Assembly (NCBI GenBank): GCA_902465015.1
Contig: CABQLK010000005.1
Coordinates: 1 to 64,000, forward strand
Length of the DNA stretch: 64,000 bases
Direction: 5' to 3'
Source: an uncultured Collinsella sp.
GTDB taxonomy: Bacteria; Actinomycetota; Coriobacteriia; Coriobacteriales; Coriobacteriaceae
Each line of letters starts with the position of its first letter. Within the stretch, counting starts at the first letter, position 1. The position numbers and the translations under genes were made by a program. A model generated the notes under the pieces. It made no database searches. It was not told where the DNA came from and was given only the letters and a program-made list of their open reading frames with translations. This document shows positions 17,955 to 26,317 of the stretch, piece after piece.

Positions 17955-18775
17955 AGCGGGCGATCCATCCCATAAAGGCAGATGTGATGCGTTTGCACAG
18001 GATGTTTCCGGCGAAGTTTGGTCTTGCGCTTATGCTGGCGTTCGGCCTTCTCTTCTGTGTCTTTCTAAAAAACGGAACAACGTTGCTCGCCTTTGGCAAT
18101 AGCGTTTTTGGGGAGGATATTGGTTTCTGCTGGAATGTAATCGATCCTTCTGCACCCGATGAGTCCCTTGTGCGCAGTGCTTTTGCCGGCACCTCCCTGT
18201 TCGTTCCGCTCATCGTTTGCCTGGCGATTTTACAGGAGCGCGGCTATGAAGAGGGATGCCGAATTTCTTCAGCAAGAGGTCTTGCCCGCTTTAACGGGGC
18301 TCTGGCACATGTACTTTCGTCTGCTTTAATAATTGGCGCAGCATATAGTGCGCTTTGCCTTCTTCTTTTTGCAATAGCCATAATACGTGTAGGGCATAAC
18401 TACTCGCACGACATGCTAACTGCATTTTTGCCTGCGATGATAATCAACGCCGTATTGGTGATATCGGTTGCGTTGGAGACGGTGACCATCTATCGGATTA
18501 CAGGCAGCGCCGTATTTAGCGGTGCTGTGGTAATAATCGGATTTGTCATGAGCTTGACGCTCTACGGAACTTACCTTCAGACGCCCATACCGTCCTTGCG
18601 ATGGATCTTCTTTCTTCCTGGGCCGTACCTTGGAGTCGGATGTGCCCTTGGGTATAGCGATATGGGGCAGCTGACGCTTCTGGGATATGGCGCGGCAGCC
18701 AGCTGTCTATCGGTATTGATTTACGCTCTCGTGAGCTTTCGTGCTGGGGGTGTGCTCAATGGCTCGTCAGACTAG
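17951..18775 (+). CDS. ABC-2 type permease subunit 1 (probable)
   Basis: This 274-aa protein has six predicted membrane helices and no catalytic motif. Its size, helix pattern and 4-bp ATGA overlap with the ATPase gene identify it as the membrane partner. It resembles LanE/LanG-type permeases in size and topology, but I cannot place it in a subfamily by sequence. Its 3' end overlaps the next permease gene by 17 bp. Confidence 0.75.
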   Translation: MKRAIHPIKADVMRLHRMFPAKFGLALMLAFGLLFCVFLKNGTTLLAFGNSVFGEDIGFCWNVIDPSAPDESLVRSAFAGTSLFVPLIVCLAILQERGYEEGCRISSARGLARFNGALAHVLSSALIIGAAYSALCLLLFAIAIIRVGHNYSHDMLTAFLPAMIINAVLVISVALETVTIYRITGSAVFSGAVVIIGFVMSLTLYGTYLQTPIPSLRWIFFLPGPYLGVGCALGYSDMGQLTLLGYGAAASCLSVLIYALVSFRAGGVLNGSSD

Positions 18776-19577
18776 AAGATTCCTTCATTCAGAATTGAAG
18801 CATGTGAGCAAATGGACGTACGCCTTAATCCTGGTAATTTATGCGTGCATGATGGTATTGCAGCTTAATTCTTTCCCGATGTGGTTCTGTAGCCTCCGTG
18901 AGAACAGTTTCTTGGGCTTTTTCCCAGACCCGACGCTTCGGCTATCGGCAGAGGATGCCCTTCTATTTGGTAATGCAGAGGTTTTTCGCGGTCTGCTGTT
19001 CAACGTAGCCCCGTTGGCTCATGCATTGTTCTTTCCGTTCATCGCGGCTTGCATTGTGCCGCGCTTTGTCAGTTCGGGCTTTATTGAGGAACCGTGGGGG
19101 TTGTCGGAGGCTCGGGGAGGGAAGCGTGTGTGCGCTATCGTTGCGCGAGTGGTGCTGTCTTCTTTCGCCCTTTTGGGCGCGTTTATCCTGTCGAGTGTCG
19201 TTTTGTACTGCCTTAACTGCGCGATCGTTTTAGATGCTCAACAGTATTTCAACCTGAATAGTTTTTGCTATCGACTTCTTCTGGCGAGTGTCGTCTGCCT
19301 TGCATACGTGGTCTCTTGCGTGATCGCTGTTTCCTATTTTGGGTCCGGCTTCGGTCCGATTGGCATGCTGCTGCTTGTCAACGTTGTGGCGATCTACATA
19401 CAGCTCGGGGCCAATTCCATGCTTCCGCTTCCAGTCTCGATGCTCATGTGGATTTGTGGCGTGACCCCGTTGGGGAATGGTCAATGCATCTCGATTTTAA
19501 TTGACTGCCTAATCAACGTAGCAAGCGTTTTTACCATTTGCTTTACCATAGACCGATTGCGGTCGAGATTTCTTTGA
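18759..19577 (+). CDS. ABC-2 type permease subunit 2 (probable)
   Basis: This 272-aa protein has six predicted membrane helices and a basic N-terminus (MARQTRRFLHSELKHV). The ATG at 18759 is preceded by GGGGGTG; a GTG at 18741 is an alternative start. As the last gene of the cassette, it probably forms a heterodimeric channel with the preceding permease. The substrate is unknown; a peptide antibiotic or bacteriocin is a reasonable guess from the ATPase type. Confidence 0.72.
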   Translation: MARQTRRFLHSELKHVSKWTYALILVIYACMMVLQLNSFPMWFCSLRENSFLGFFPDPTLRLSAEDALLFGNAEVFRGLLFNVAPLAHALFFPFIAACIVPRFVSSGFIEEPWGLSEARGGKRVCAIVARVVLSSFALLGAFILSSVVLYCLNCAIVLDAQQYFNLNSFCYRLLLASVVCLAYVVSCVIAVSYFGSGFGPIGMLLLVNVVAIYIQLGANSMLPLPVSMLMWICGVTPLGNGQCISILIDCLINVASVFTICFTIDRLRSRFL

Positions 19578-19617
19578 TTGTTTGTGAGGGATAATCATAC
19601 CGAGCATGCCAAATACA

Positions 19618-19656
19618 GGGGGGGCGGGCACCGTGGCTGGTGTCCGCCCCCCCCCT
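19618..19656. terminator. GC-rich hairpin between convergent genes
   Basis: GGGGGGGCGGGCACC (19618-19632) pairs with GGTGTCCGCCCCCCCCC (19639-19655). It separates the plus-strand ABC cassette from the minus-strand hydrolase gene. No U-tract follows on either strand, and the poly-G/C runs may vary in length. Confidence 0.55.
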
Positions 19657-19690
19657 GGCTTAGGAGGCTTTACCCTGAGTGGTTCGCGAG

Positions 19691-20500
19691 CTAGCGGGCC
19701 TGCTTTACCTTGGCAGCAGCCTCGACAAACGACTTCCACAGGTTAAAGTCGGTTTCGAGCGTCTGCCAGGTGTACTCGGGATGCCATTGCACGCCCAAGC
19801 AGAACGGCTGGCCCTCGACCTCGATGCACTCGGGAACGCCATCGGTTGCCTTGGCGACCAAGCGCGTGCTCTTACCCAGACGGTCGACGCAGCAGTGGTG
19901 TGCGGAGTTGGTCTGGATCAGCCTGTGCCCGCCAACCGCGCGCTCCAGCAGCGAGCCCGGCATGACCTCGACAGGGTGCACGGGGTCGTTGAGCACGTGG
20001 GTGTGGCGCCACTGCGTGCGACCCTCGCGCGCGCCCAGGCTCGGCACGTCCATGCACAGGGTGCCGCCGGTGGCGACGTTGAGCAGCTGTGTGCCGCGGC
20101 AGGTGGTAAAGAGCGGCTTTTTGGCGCGGAGTACCTCGTCGACCAGCTTAAACTCAAAGCTATCGCGGATTTCGCAGCAGAGGGTGGGGTCGTAGGGTCG
20201 ATCATCGCCCCAACGTTTGGGATTGACATCGGGGCCGCCGGGAATGGCGACGCCGTCGGCGATATCGACGTAATGACGGATGACCTCAATGTTCTCGGTG
20301 ATGGACATCTGCAGCGGCAGGCCGCCGGCGGCAAGGATGGCATCGACAAAAACACTTGCGATTTCCTCGTTGGGGGAGAGCGTCTCGCTCAAAAACGGCT
20401 TTGCCTCTTCCCAACGCGGCGCGACGAGGATGAGCGGACGGTCGGCGGGGGCGACGTCGACATGCGGGGTGTAGGACGATGAGGTGCGGGTTCCGATCAT
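19691..20500 (-). CDS. gamma-glutamyl-gamma-aminobutyrate hydrolase family protein (peptidase C26)
   Basis: This 269-aa class I glutamine amidotransferase-like hydrolase has the nucleophile Cys in FTTCRGTQLLNV (C134) and the His/Glu of the triad in VQWHPEYTW. IPGGPDVNPKRWG is typical of the PuuD-like family, which cleaves gamma-glutamyl amide bonds to release glutamate. It is 87 bp downstream of, and on the same strand as, the polar amino-acid ABC importer, so it may be co-transcribed and supply or use the same amino acid. The exact substrate is uncertain. Confidence 0.88.
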   Translation of the reverse strand: MIGTRTSSSYTPHVDVAPADRPLILVAPRWEEAKPFLSETLSPNEEIASVFVDAILAAGGLPLQMSITENIEVIRHYVDIADGVAIPGGPDVNPKRWGDDRPYDPTLCCEIRDSFEFKLVDEVLRAKKPLFTTCRGTQLLNVATGGTLCMDVPSLGAREGRTQWRHTHVLNDPVHPVEVMPGSLLERAVGGHRLIQTNSAHHCCVDRLGKSTRLVAKATDGVPECIEVEGQPFCLGVQWHPEYTWQTLETDFNLWKSFVEAAAKVKQAR

Positions 20501-20587
20501 GGTTGCGGCTTTCGAATCCGGGTGGACATGGCACAGGGGTGGCGCGGGACAAACGTTACTGATGAATTTGCCCGCGTGGCAATTGGG

Positions 20588-21352
20588 TTAGTGGCCCTTA
20601 ATGGAGTTGAGGAAGTCCTGGGCGCGCTTGGTCTGGGGGTGGTCGAAGAACTCGTCGGGCGTGCCGGTTTCCACGATCTGGCCGTCGGCCATAAACACGA
20701 CGCGGTCGGCCACGCGGCGGGCGAAGTTCATCTCGTGCGTGATGACGATCATCGTCATGCCCTGCTGTGCCAGACGGACCATGACCTCGAGCACCTCGTT
20801 GATCATCTCAGGGTCAAGGGCGCTCGTGGGCTCGTCAAAAAGCATGGCCTTGGGCTGCATGGCAAGCGAGCGGGCGATGGCTACGCGCTGCTGCTGGCCG
20901 CCCGAGAGCTGTGCGGGCACCTTATCGGCCTGCTCGGCCACGCCCACGCGGCCCAGCAGGTCCATGGCGCGCTCACGGGCCTCGTCCTTGGAGACACCCA
21001 GTACGTCGACCGGTCCCAGCATGACGTTCTGCAGTACGGTCATATGTGCGAACAGGTTGAACTGCTGAAACACCATGCCCAGCTCGGCGCGCATGCGGGC
21101 AAGATCCTTGCCTTCTTGCGGCAGGGGCTCGCCCTCGATGAGGATCTCGCCCGAATCGATGGTTTCCAGGCGGTTGATGGTGCGGCACATGGTCGACTTG
21201 CCCGAGCCCGAGGGACCGATCACAACGACGACCTCGCCGCGGTCGACCGAGAGATTGATGTCGTTGAGGACGTGCAGATCGCCATAGTGCTTATCGACGT
21301 GTCTGAGCTCGATCAGCGGCTGATTGCCGGTGGAAGAGGTGCTCTGTGCCAT
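20588..21352 (-). CDS. polar amino-acid ABC transporter ATPase (GluA/GlnQ type)
   Basis: This 254-aa ATPase has Walker A GPSGSGKST, the family Q-loop MVFQQFNLFAHMTVLQNVMLGP, signature LSGGQQQR, Walker B MLFDEPTSALDPEM and ITHEMNFAR. It is the last gene of a four-gene minus-strand cluster (binding protein, two permeases, ATPase), an order that matches gluBCDA-type importers of glutamate or glutamine. It begins 36 bp after the second permease stop. Confidence 0.95.
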   Translation of the reverse strand: MAQSTSSTGNQPLIELRHVDKHYGDLHVLNDINLSVDRGEVVVVIGPSGSGKSTMCRTINRLETIDSGEILIEGEPLPQEGKDLARMRAELGMVFQQFNLFAHMTVLQNVMLGPVDVLGVSKDEARERAMDLLGRVGVAEQADKVPAQLSGGQQQRVAIARSLAMQPKAMLFDEPTSALDPEMINEVLEVMVRLAQQGMTMIVITHEMNFARRVADRVVFMADGQIVETGTPDEFFDHPQTKRAQDFLNSIKGH

Positions 21353-21388
21353 GGTGCTCGGCTCCTTATGACTCGAAATGGTAAAGCG

Positions 21389-22222
21389 TTAGCGGATGAT
21401 GGTCGCGCCGGTCTTGTGCGAAACATAGACAGCGGCCTTGTTGATCGCGACGTTGATGAGGATATAGATGACCGCGATTACCAGGTAGACCGACACGAGG
21501 GCGTCGTAGTTGGTAATGAGCACGCGGGCGTTTTGCATGAGGTCGGGGTAGCTCACCACGTAGGCGACGGTGGTGTCTTTGACTACGACCACGAGCTGCG
21601 AAATCAACGACGGAATGATAAACCGAATGGCCTGCGGCAACACGATTTTAAAGGTGATTTTGGCCTTGGAGAGACCGAGCGCCTGGGCTGCCTCGACCTG
21701 ACCGCGCGGCACGGCATTGACGCCGGCGCGGAAAATCTCGGCCAGCACGCCGGCCGCAGCGAGCGCGACAGGCAGCGCGAGCATCCAAAACGACGGCAGC
21801 GAGATCTTGTACTGGGGCAGCACCAAAAAGAAGAAGTAGATAAACAGCAGGCTCGGCACGCCGCGGAAGAAATCGGTGAGCACGCGGCAGACCAGCTGCA
21901 GCGGCTTAATGTCGCTCGTGCGGCCGAGCATAAGGGCCAGGCCCAGCACCAGCGCGATGGCGCCGGCGGTGAGTGCGACTTTAACGGTGCCCTCAAAGCC
22001 GGCAAGCAAGAACTTCCAGGTGGTGAGGTGCGTAAAGAAATACCAATAGTGGACCGAAAGCTGACCGGTCACATAAAAGCGCTGCAGTACCAGGGCGACG
22101 AGCGCGGCGACGGCGACGAGTGAGATGGCGGTGCCGATGCGAATCTTGGCGCGCATCTTGGGGCCGGGAGCCTCGTAGAGCGCATCGCGCATGGTAAGCG
22201 CAGGGGAGGAGTGCTTGCTCAT
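21389..22222 (-). CDS. amino-acid ABC transporter permease (GluD/HisM type)
   Basis: This 277-aa protein has a cytoplasmic N-terminus of about 30 residues, then the conserved three-to-five-helix core of HEQRo/His-Glu-Gln-type permeases. The EAA coupling loop includes EVFRAGVNAVPRGQ-like EIFRAGVNAVPRGQVEAAQALG, split here only for description, and ALGLSKAKITFKIVLPQA. It overlaps the preceding permease gene by 4 bp. Confidence 0.93.
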   Translation of the reverse strand: MSKHSSPALTMRDALYEAPGPKMRAKIRIGTAISLVAVAALVALVLQRFYVTGQLSVHYWYFFTHLTTWKFLLAGFEGTVKVALTAGAIALVLGLALMLGRTSDIKPLQLVCRVLTDFFRGVPSLLFIYFFFLVLPQYKISLPSFWMLALPVALAAAGVLAEIFRAGVNAVPRGQVEAAQALGLSKAKITFKIVLPQAIRFIIPSLISQLVVVVKDTTVAYVVSYPDLMQNARVLITNYDALVSVYLVIAVIYILINVAINKAAVYVSHKTGATIIR

Positions 22223-22878
22223 CGGAGGATCCTCACCTTCTTATCGATATAGTTGCCAATGTGGCTCACCACAAAGGCCGTGCCCAGGTAGCCGAGCGCC
22301 GAGATAAAGAACGCGACGACGCCGCCGAGCGAGCGCGTGTTGATATAGCTCACCACGCCGGTGAGCTCCTGCGGTTTAAGCGGCACCTGACTGCCGAGCG
22401 CGGTGGTGAGCATGACGGCGATAAAGAGGTTGGTCATGGGCAGCACGCTTGAGCGCAGCGCCTGCGGAATCACGATCTTGGCGAGGATGCGGCTGAAGCT
22501 CATGCCGAGCGAACGTGCGGCTTCCACCTGGCCGACGCCGACGGTGTTGATGCCGCTCATAAAGTTCTCGGAGCCAAAGGCCGAGCCCAAAAGGACCGTG
22601 GCGACGATAACGCAGGTGCGGTAGGGCAGAACGACCTTGAGCGGTGGCAGCGCATAGACGACGATGATGAGCAGTGCAATGCCGGGGATGTTACGGAAGA
22701 CCTGGACATACAGGTCGCCAAAGACGCGCAGCGGCTTGAGCGGCGACACGCGCATCACGGTGACGGCGACGGCCAGCACCATGGCGATGGCAAACGACTC
22801 AAGCGTCATGCCCCAGGTTGCTAGCAGCGCGTCGATATAGTTCTGGCCATAGAGCGACCAGAGTTCGGAGAGACTCAT
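22219..22878 (-). CDS. amino-acid ABC transporter permease (GluC type)
   Basis: This 219-aa protein has five predicted helices, the early segment VFRNIPGIALLIIVVYA and the EAA loop VGVGQVEAARSLGMSFSRI. It pairs with the 277-aa permease (4-bp overlap) as the second half of the membrane channel. A hairpin about 26 bp upstream separates it from the binding-protein gene. Confidence 0.93.
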   Translation of the reverse strand: MSLSELWSLYGQNYIDALLATWGMTLESFAIAMVLAVAVTVMRVSPLKPLRVFGDLYVQVFRNIPGIALLIIVVYALPPLKVVLPYRTCVIVATVLLGSAFGSENFMSGINTVGVGQVEAARSLGMSFSRILAKIVIPQALRSSVLPMTNLFIAVMLTTALGSQVPLKPQELTGVVSYINTRSLGGVVAFFISALGYLGTAFVVSHIGNYIDKKVRILR

Positions 22879-22903
22879 GCGGACCTCCCGCCGATAAGGA
22901 AAA

Positions 22904-22927
22904 GGGCTCCCGTGTGTACGGAAGCCC
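22904..22927 (-). promoter_or_regulatory. intercistronic hairpin between binding-protein and permease genes
   Basis: GGGCTCCCGT and ACGGAAGCCC pair (one mismatch) around GTGT. On the minus strand the hairpin is followed by TTTTCC. It is a plausible partial terminator or 3' stabiliser that would give more binding protein than permease. Confidence 0.6.
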
Positions 22928-23016
22928 CGACAACTCAGTGAGGAAACAGTTTACCGCAATAAAGCGCATCGTGCGTTTCCGTATGGTTTCGTTGCGGCCG
23001 TTACCAGGCTCGCTGA

Positions 23017-24012
23017 CTAGGCGCCGATCTCGGGCAGCTCGGGAACATTGGTGTCGCCCGTACGGTCGCCGATGCAGATCTGCCACAGCTCAGTCCAGGT
23101 GCCGTCGTCCTCGATCTTCTTAAGGAAGTCGTTGACAAAGGTGACGCCGTCGGAATCGAGCGGCAGACCGATGCCATAGGGCTCCTTGCTGCCGAAGGGC
23201 TTGCCGGCGATCTTGTATTTACCGGGCTCGCGGACCAAGGCGCTCTGCTGCATGTTGTTATCGATGACGTAGGCGTCAACGCGGCCCTGCTGGAGTGCCT
23301 GGCGGGCCTCCTCGTCGGTCTTGAACTCCTGCTGGCTGGCCTTGGGGGCGAACTCCTCCAGGATGGCGGGACCGTTGGAGCCAGACTGGACGGCGACGTT
23401 CTTGTCGGCCAGGTCGTCGACGCTCTTGATGTCGTCGTTATCGGCGAGCACCAGGATAGCCTGCTGGGTGTAGTAGTAGGGACCGGCAAAGGAGACGAGC
23501 TTCTTGCGCTCGTCGGTGATGGTGTAGGTGGCAAAGACGGCGTCGACCTGGCCGTTCTGCAGGACGGACTCGCGCGTGTCCGAGGTCACCTGGGTGATCT
23601 CGACCTTGTTCTCGCCCAGAATGTAGTTGGACAGGAGCTGTGCGATACCGGCATCGAAGCCGCGGGTCTGACCGTCTTTCTCGTTGAGGAGGGAGAAGAG
23701 CGTGGAGGTCTGAACGCCACCGATCTTAAAGACGCCGGCGTCCTTGACGGCCGTCGCCCAGGTGCTGGCGGCGATGGCGTCGTCATCGGCCTTGGGGCCG
23801 TTGTCGACGAGCTTGTCGAACGCCTTGGCGTCGAGCGTGGTGGAAGCCTCGGTATCTTCGGAGCTCTTGGAGGAGTCGGCGGCGGAACCCTTGTCGGCCT
23901 CGGCGCTGGTGTCGGAGCAGCCGGCAAGACCAAGGCCGGCGACGGTTGCGAAGGTGGCGGCAACGAAGCCGCGGCGGTCGAGAACGACCTGCTGGGAGAG
24001 GTTCTTGCTCAT
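23017..24012 (-). CDS. amino-acid ABC transporter substrate-binding lipoprotein (GluB type)
   Basis: This 331-aa protein has an N-terminal DRRGFVAATF twin-arginine-like segment followed by a lipobox LAGC, so it is probably lipidated at C32 and may use the Tat route. A Ser/Ala/Glu-rich linker (about 33-60) precedes the SBP_bac_3 domain: GFDAGIAQLLSNYI, DTRESVLQNGQVDAVFATYTITDERK, FAGPYYYTQQAILV. This is the periplasmic-binding-protein fold for glutamate, glutamine or related amino acids. It is the first gene of the importer operon. Confidence 0.93.
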   Translation of the reverse strand: MSKNLSQQVVLDRRGFVAATFATVAGLGLAGCSDTSAEADKGSAADSSKSSEDTEASTTLDAKAFDKLVDNGPKADDDAIAASTWATAVKDAGVFKIGGVQTSTLFSLLNEKDGQTRGFDAGIAQLLSNYILGENKVEITQVTSDTRESVLQNGQVDAVFATYTITDERKKLVSFAGPYYYTQQAILVLADNDDIKSVDDLADKNVAVQSGSNGPAILEEFAPKASQQEFKTDEEARQALQQGRVDAYVIDNNMQQSALVREPGKYKIAGKPFGSKEPYGIGLPLDSDGVTFVNDFLKKIEDDGTWTELWQICIGDRTGDTNVPELPEIGA

Positions 24013-24127
24013 GGTAGAACACCTTTCTCAATAAAATCCCTAGCGGTTGAGTAGAGTTATACCCTATCGCGCTCAAATGGGTCAACACGAAATAACTCAG
24101 AAACATACTTACCTTATGGGTTATTCT

Positions 24128-24170
24128 ACCTACCAAAAAGGGACAGGCACCTTTGTGGTGGTTCTGGCCG
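24128..24170 (+). repeat. GGGACAG-core element with mismatched (hybrid) arms
   Basis: Its left half, CCTACCAAAAAGGGACAGG, is arm type A (as at 9274). Its right half, CACCTTTGTGGTGGTTCTGG, is arm type B (as at 42229). The two halves therefore pair poorly with each other, and the junction falls in the core. It lies upstream of the binding-protein gene. Confidence 0.8.
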
Positions 24171-24196
24171 GTGCGGCGGCAAGCCTTGCTGCTTTG

Positions 24197-24251
24197 TCTC
24201 AATCTGTAACATCTGGACGGTCAAAAGGTCCCTATCTGTTACAGATTGAGA
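24197..24251. repeat. perfect 15-bp inverted repeat with 25-nt loop
   Basis: TCTCAATCTGTAACA (24197-24211) is exactly complementary to 24237-24251. It is the third member of the long-loop class after 11541 and 15944, and lies 20 bp from the dxs terminator. Confidence 0.88.
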
Positions 24252-24270
24252 TAATCGCGTCGCGAAAATA

Positions 24271-24310
24271 AAAACCTCCGCAGGGGTGCTTCCCTTGCGG
24301 AGGTTTTCTT
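24271..24310 (-). terminator. terminator for the DXS-family gene
   Basis: AAAACCTCCGCA and TGCGGAGGTTTT are perfect arms, and the minus-strand side ends in TTTTTATTTT. It begins directly after the stop codon. Confidence 0.9.
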
Positions 24311-26090
24311 ACTTGTTGAGTAGTCTCACGGCTTCGGCGGCCATATTCTCGACCGTCATGTCGTTTTGAGCGAGCAGTTCGTTGGGGTCGTAGCGGTCGG
24401 GGAAGCCCTTGGCGATGCCGAAGGTGCGCGTGCGCAACGGCGTGCATGCCAGATAACATGCTACGCGCTCGCCCCAGCCGCCGTCCAAGATGCCGTCCTC
24501 GAGGGTGACGACAACGCGATGCTCGGCGGCAAGACTGTCGAGGAACTCGCGGTCGAGCTCGGTTGCAAAGCGCGGGTTGACGAGCGTGGCCTCGATGCCG
24601 TACTCGGCAGTCAGACGGTTTGCCACGCGCTCGCCCAGCTCAAAGAAATCGCCGAGTGCGAGCACGGCTACGTCGCGACCCTGGCGCACCGCGTTGTAGC
24701 GAACGGCGCTGTAGTCGGTGTCTTCGGCGGGCGCAAGGTCGGGACGGCTAACCAGGCCGATGCCCGGTACGCGGATCGCCACGGGATGCTCGCGGTGGTC
24801 GAGCGACCAGCTCAGCATGGACAGATATTCCTCCATGCAGGCCGGCGCCAAGTAGTGCATGTTGGGAAGACCGCCCAGCATGGAAATATCAAAGAACGAG
24901 AGGTGCGTCTCGGACGTGGTGCCAAAGATTGACGCACCAAACACCAAAATGGTTGCCGGGGCGTCGTTGAGGCACAGGTCGTGCCAGAGTTCGTCGTAGG
25001 CGCGCTGCAAAAACGTGCCGTACACACCAAAGACTGGCTTGGCGCCCGAGCGCGCAAGCGCGGTGGCAAAGGTCACGGCGTGCTCCTCGGCAATGCCCAC
25101 ATCGACGAACTGTTTGCCGGCGGCAGCGCGAAGCTCGGGTGTAAAGCCCATGATGTAGGGTGTGGCGGCCGTGATGCCCACGACCTGCGGATCGCGCTCG
25201 ATGGCGGCGCTGAGCGCCTCGCCCGTAATGTCGGCGTAGGTGCGCGGCGCAGGCTCGCTCGGATGGCCCGGGCAGAGCTTGCGCCCGGTCGCCATGTCAA
25301 ACGGACCCACGTGGTGCCAGCGCTCGGGGTCGCTCTGGGCCGGCTCAAAGCCCTTGCCCTTGGCGGTGGAGACGTGCAGCACGATGGGATGATCGATATT
25401 GCGCAGTTCCTGCAGCGCGTCGACTAGGGCCAACACGTCGTTGCCGGCGTCCAAATAACGGTAGTCGAGTCCCATCGCGCGGAAAACGTTGCGCTCACAG
25501 GTGCCGTTGCTGGCGCGCAGCTCGGCCAGATTGCGATAGAGGCCACCGTGGTTCTCGGCGATGGACTGGTCGTTATCGTTGACGATGATGATCAGGTTGC
25601 TGTCGAGTTCGGCGGCATTGTTGAAGCCCTCAAACGCCAGGCCGCCCGAAAGCGAGCCGTCGCCAATGATGGTGATGACGTTGTACGCATCGCCCGCCAG
25701 GTCACGAGCGTGCGCCAGGCCGCAGCCCAGGCTCACCGACGTGGAGGTATGGCCCATGGCGAACAGGTCGTGCTCGGACTCGTCGGGATTGGCAAAGCCA
25801 GAGGCCTCGCCAAAGCGCTTCGGATCGATATAGGTATACGCGCGCCCAGTCAGCGCCTTGTGGGCGTAGGTCTGGTGCGAAACGTCAAAGAGAATCTTGT
25901 CGATAGGGGAGTTAAACACGCGATGGAGCGCGACCGTAAGCTCAACGACGCCCAGGTTGGGGGCAACGTGCCCGCCGACGGCGGCGGAGCTTTCGAGGAT
26001 GGCGTGGCGAATCTCGTCGCAGAGCTGCGGGAGCTCGGCACGATTAAGAGCCTTGACGTCCTCGGGCGTTGTCGTTTGCGTAAGCAGCAT
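24309..26090 (-). CDS. 1-deoxy-D-xylulose-5-phosphate synthase (divergent form)
   Basis: This 593-aa thiamine-diphosphate enzyme condenses pyruvate with glyceraldehyde-3-phosphate in the MEP isoprenoid pathway. GGHVAPNLGVVELTVALH is typical of DXS. The TPP/metal motif is IIGDGSLSGGLAFEGFNNAA, the transketolase pyrimidine-binding domain includes VDVGIAEEHAVTFATALA, and the C-terminal domain follows. The usual VGHQCYPHK reads VSHQTYAHK and GDGAxTAG reads GDGSLSGG, and the protein is about 30 aa shorter than E. coli Dxs. It belongs to a divergent DXS subgroup, so its role could be that of a second isozyme. Confidence 0.83.
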   Translation of the reverse strand: MLLTQTTTPEDVKALNRAELPQLCDEIRHAILESSAAVGGHVAPNLGVVELTVALHRVFNSPIDKILFDVSHQTYAHKALTGRAYTYIDPKRFGEASGFANPDESEHDLFAMGHTSTSVSLGCGLAHARDLAGDAYNVITIIGDGSLSGGLAFEGFNNAAELDSNLIIIVNDNDQSIAENHGGLYRNLAELRASNGTCERNVFRAMGLDYRYLDAGNDVLALVDALQELRNIDHPIVLHVSTAKGKGFEPAQSDPERWHHVGPFDMATGRKLCPGHPSEPAPRTYADITGEALSAAIERDPQVVGITAATPYIMGFTPELRAAAGKQFVDVGIAEEHAVTFATALARSGAKPVFGVYGTFLQRAYDELWHDLCLNDAPATILVFGASIFGTTSETHLSFFDISMLGGLPNMHYLAPACMEEYLSMLSWSLDHREHPVAIRVPGIGLVSRPDLAPAEDTDYSAVRYNAVRQGRDVAVLALGDFFELGERVANRLTAEYGIEATLVNPRFATELDREFLDSLAAEHRVVVTLEDGILDGGWGERVACYLACTPLRTRTFGIAKGFPDRYDPNELLAQNDMTVENMAAEAVRLLNK

Positions 26091-26317
26091 CGTTGTGGGT
26101 TACTCCATGCGAATCGAGTGCCGGCGCTCCCTCGGCCGACACAATTGCACAAGACAGTCTCGCACATTTTGGCGTTTGATATGTGACGGCGGCGCGGTAA
26201 TTCGCCAACTGGTGGGGCAAAACGTTTTGTCCGATGCCATACTGATAGATTCGATGATGATTTTTTCAATACGTGCAGGCCGTGGCTTGCCGCCGTGAGC
26301 CGCTGGAAGGAGGCAGC

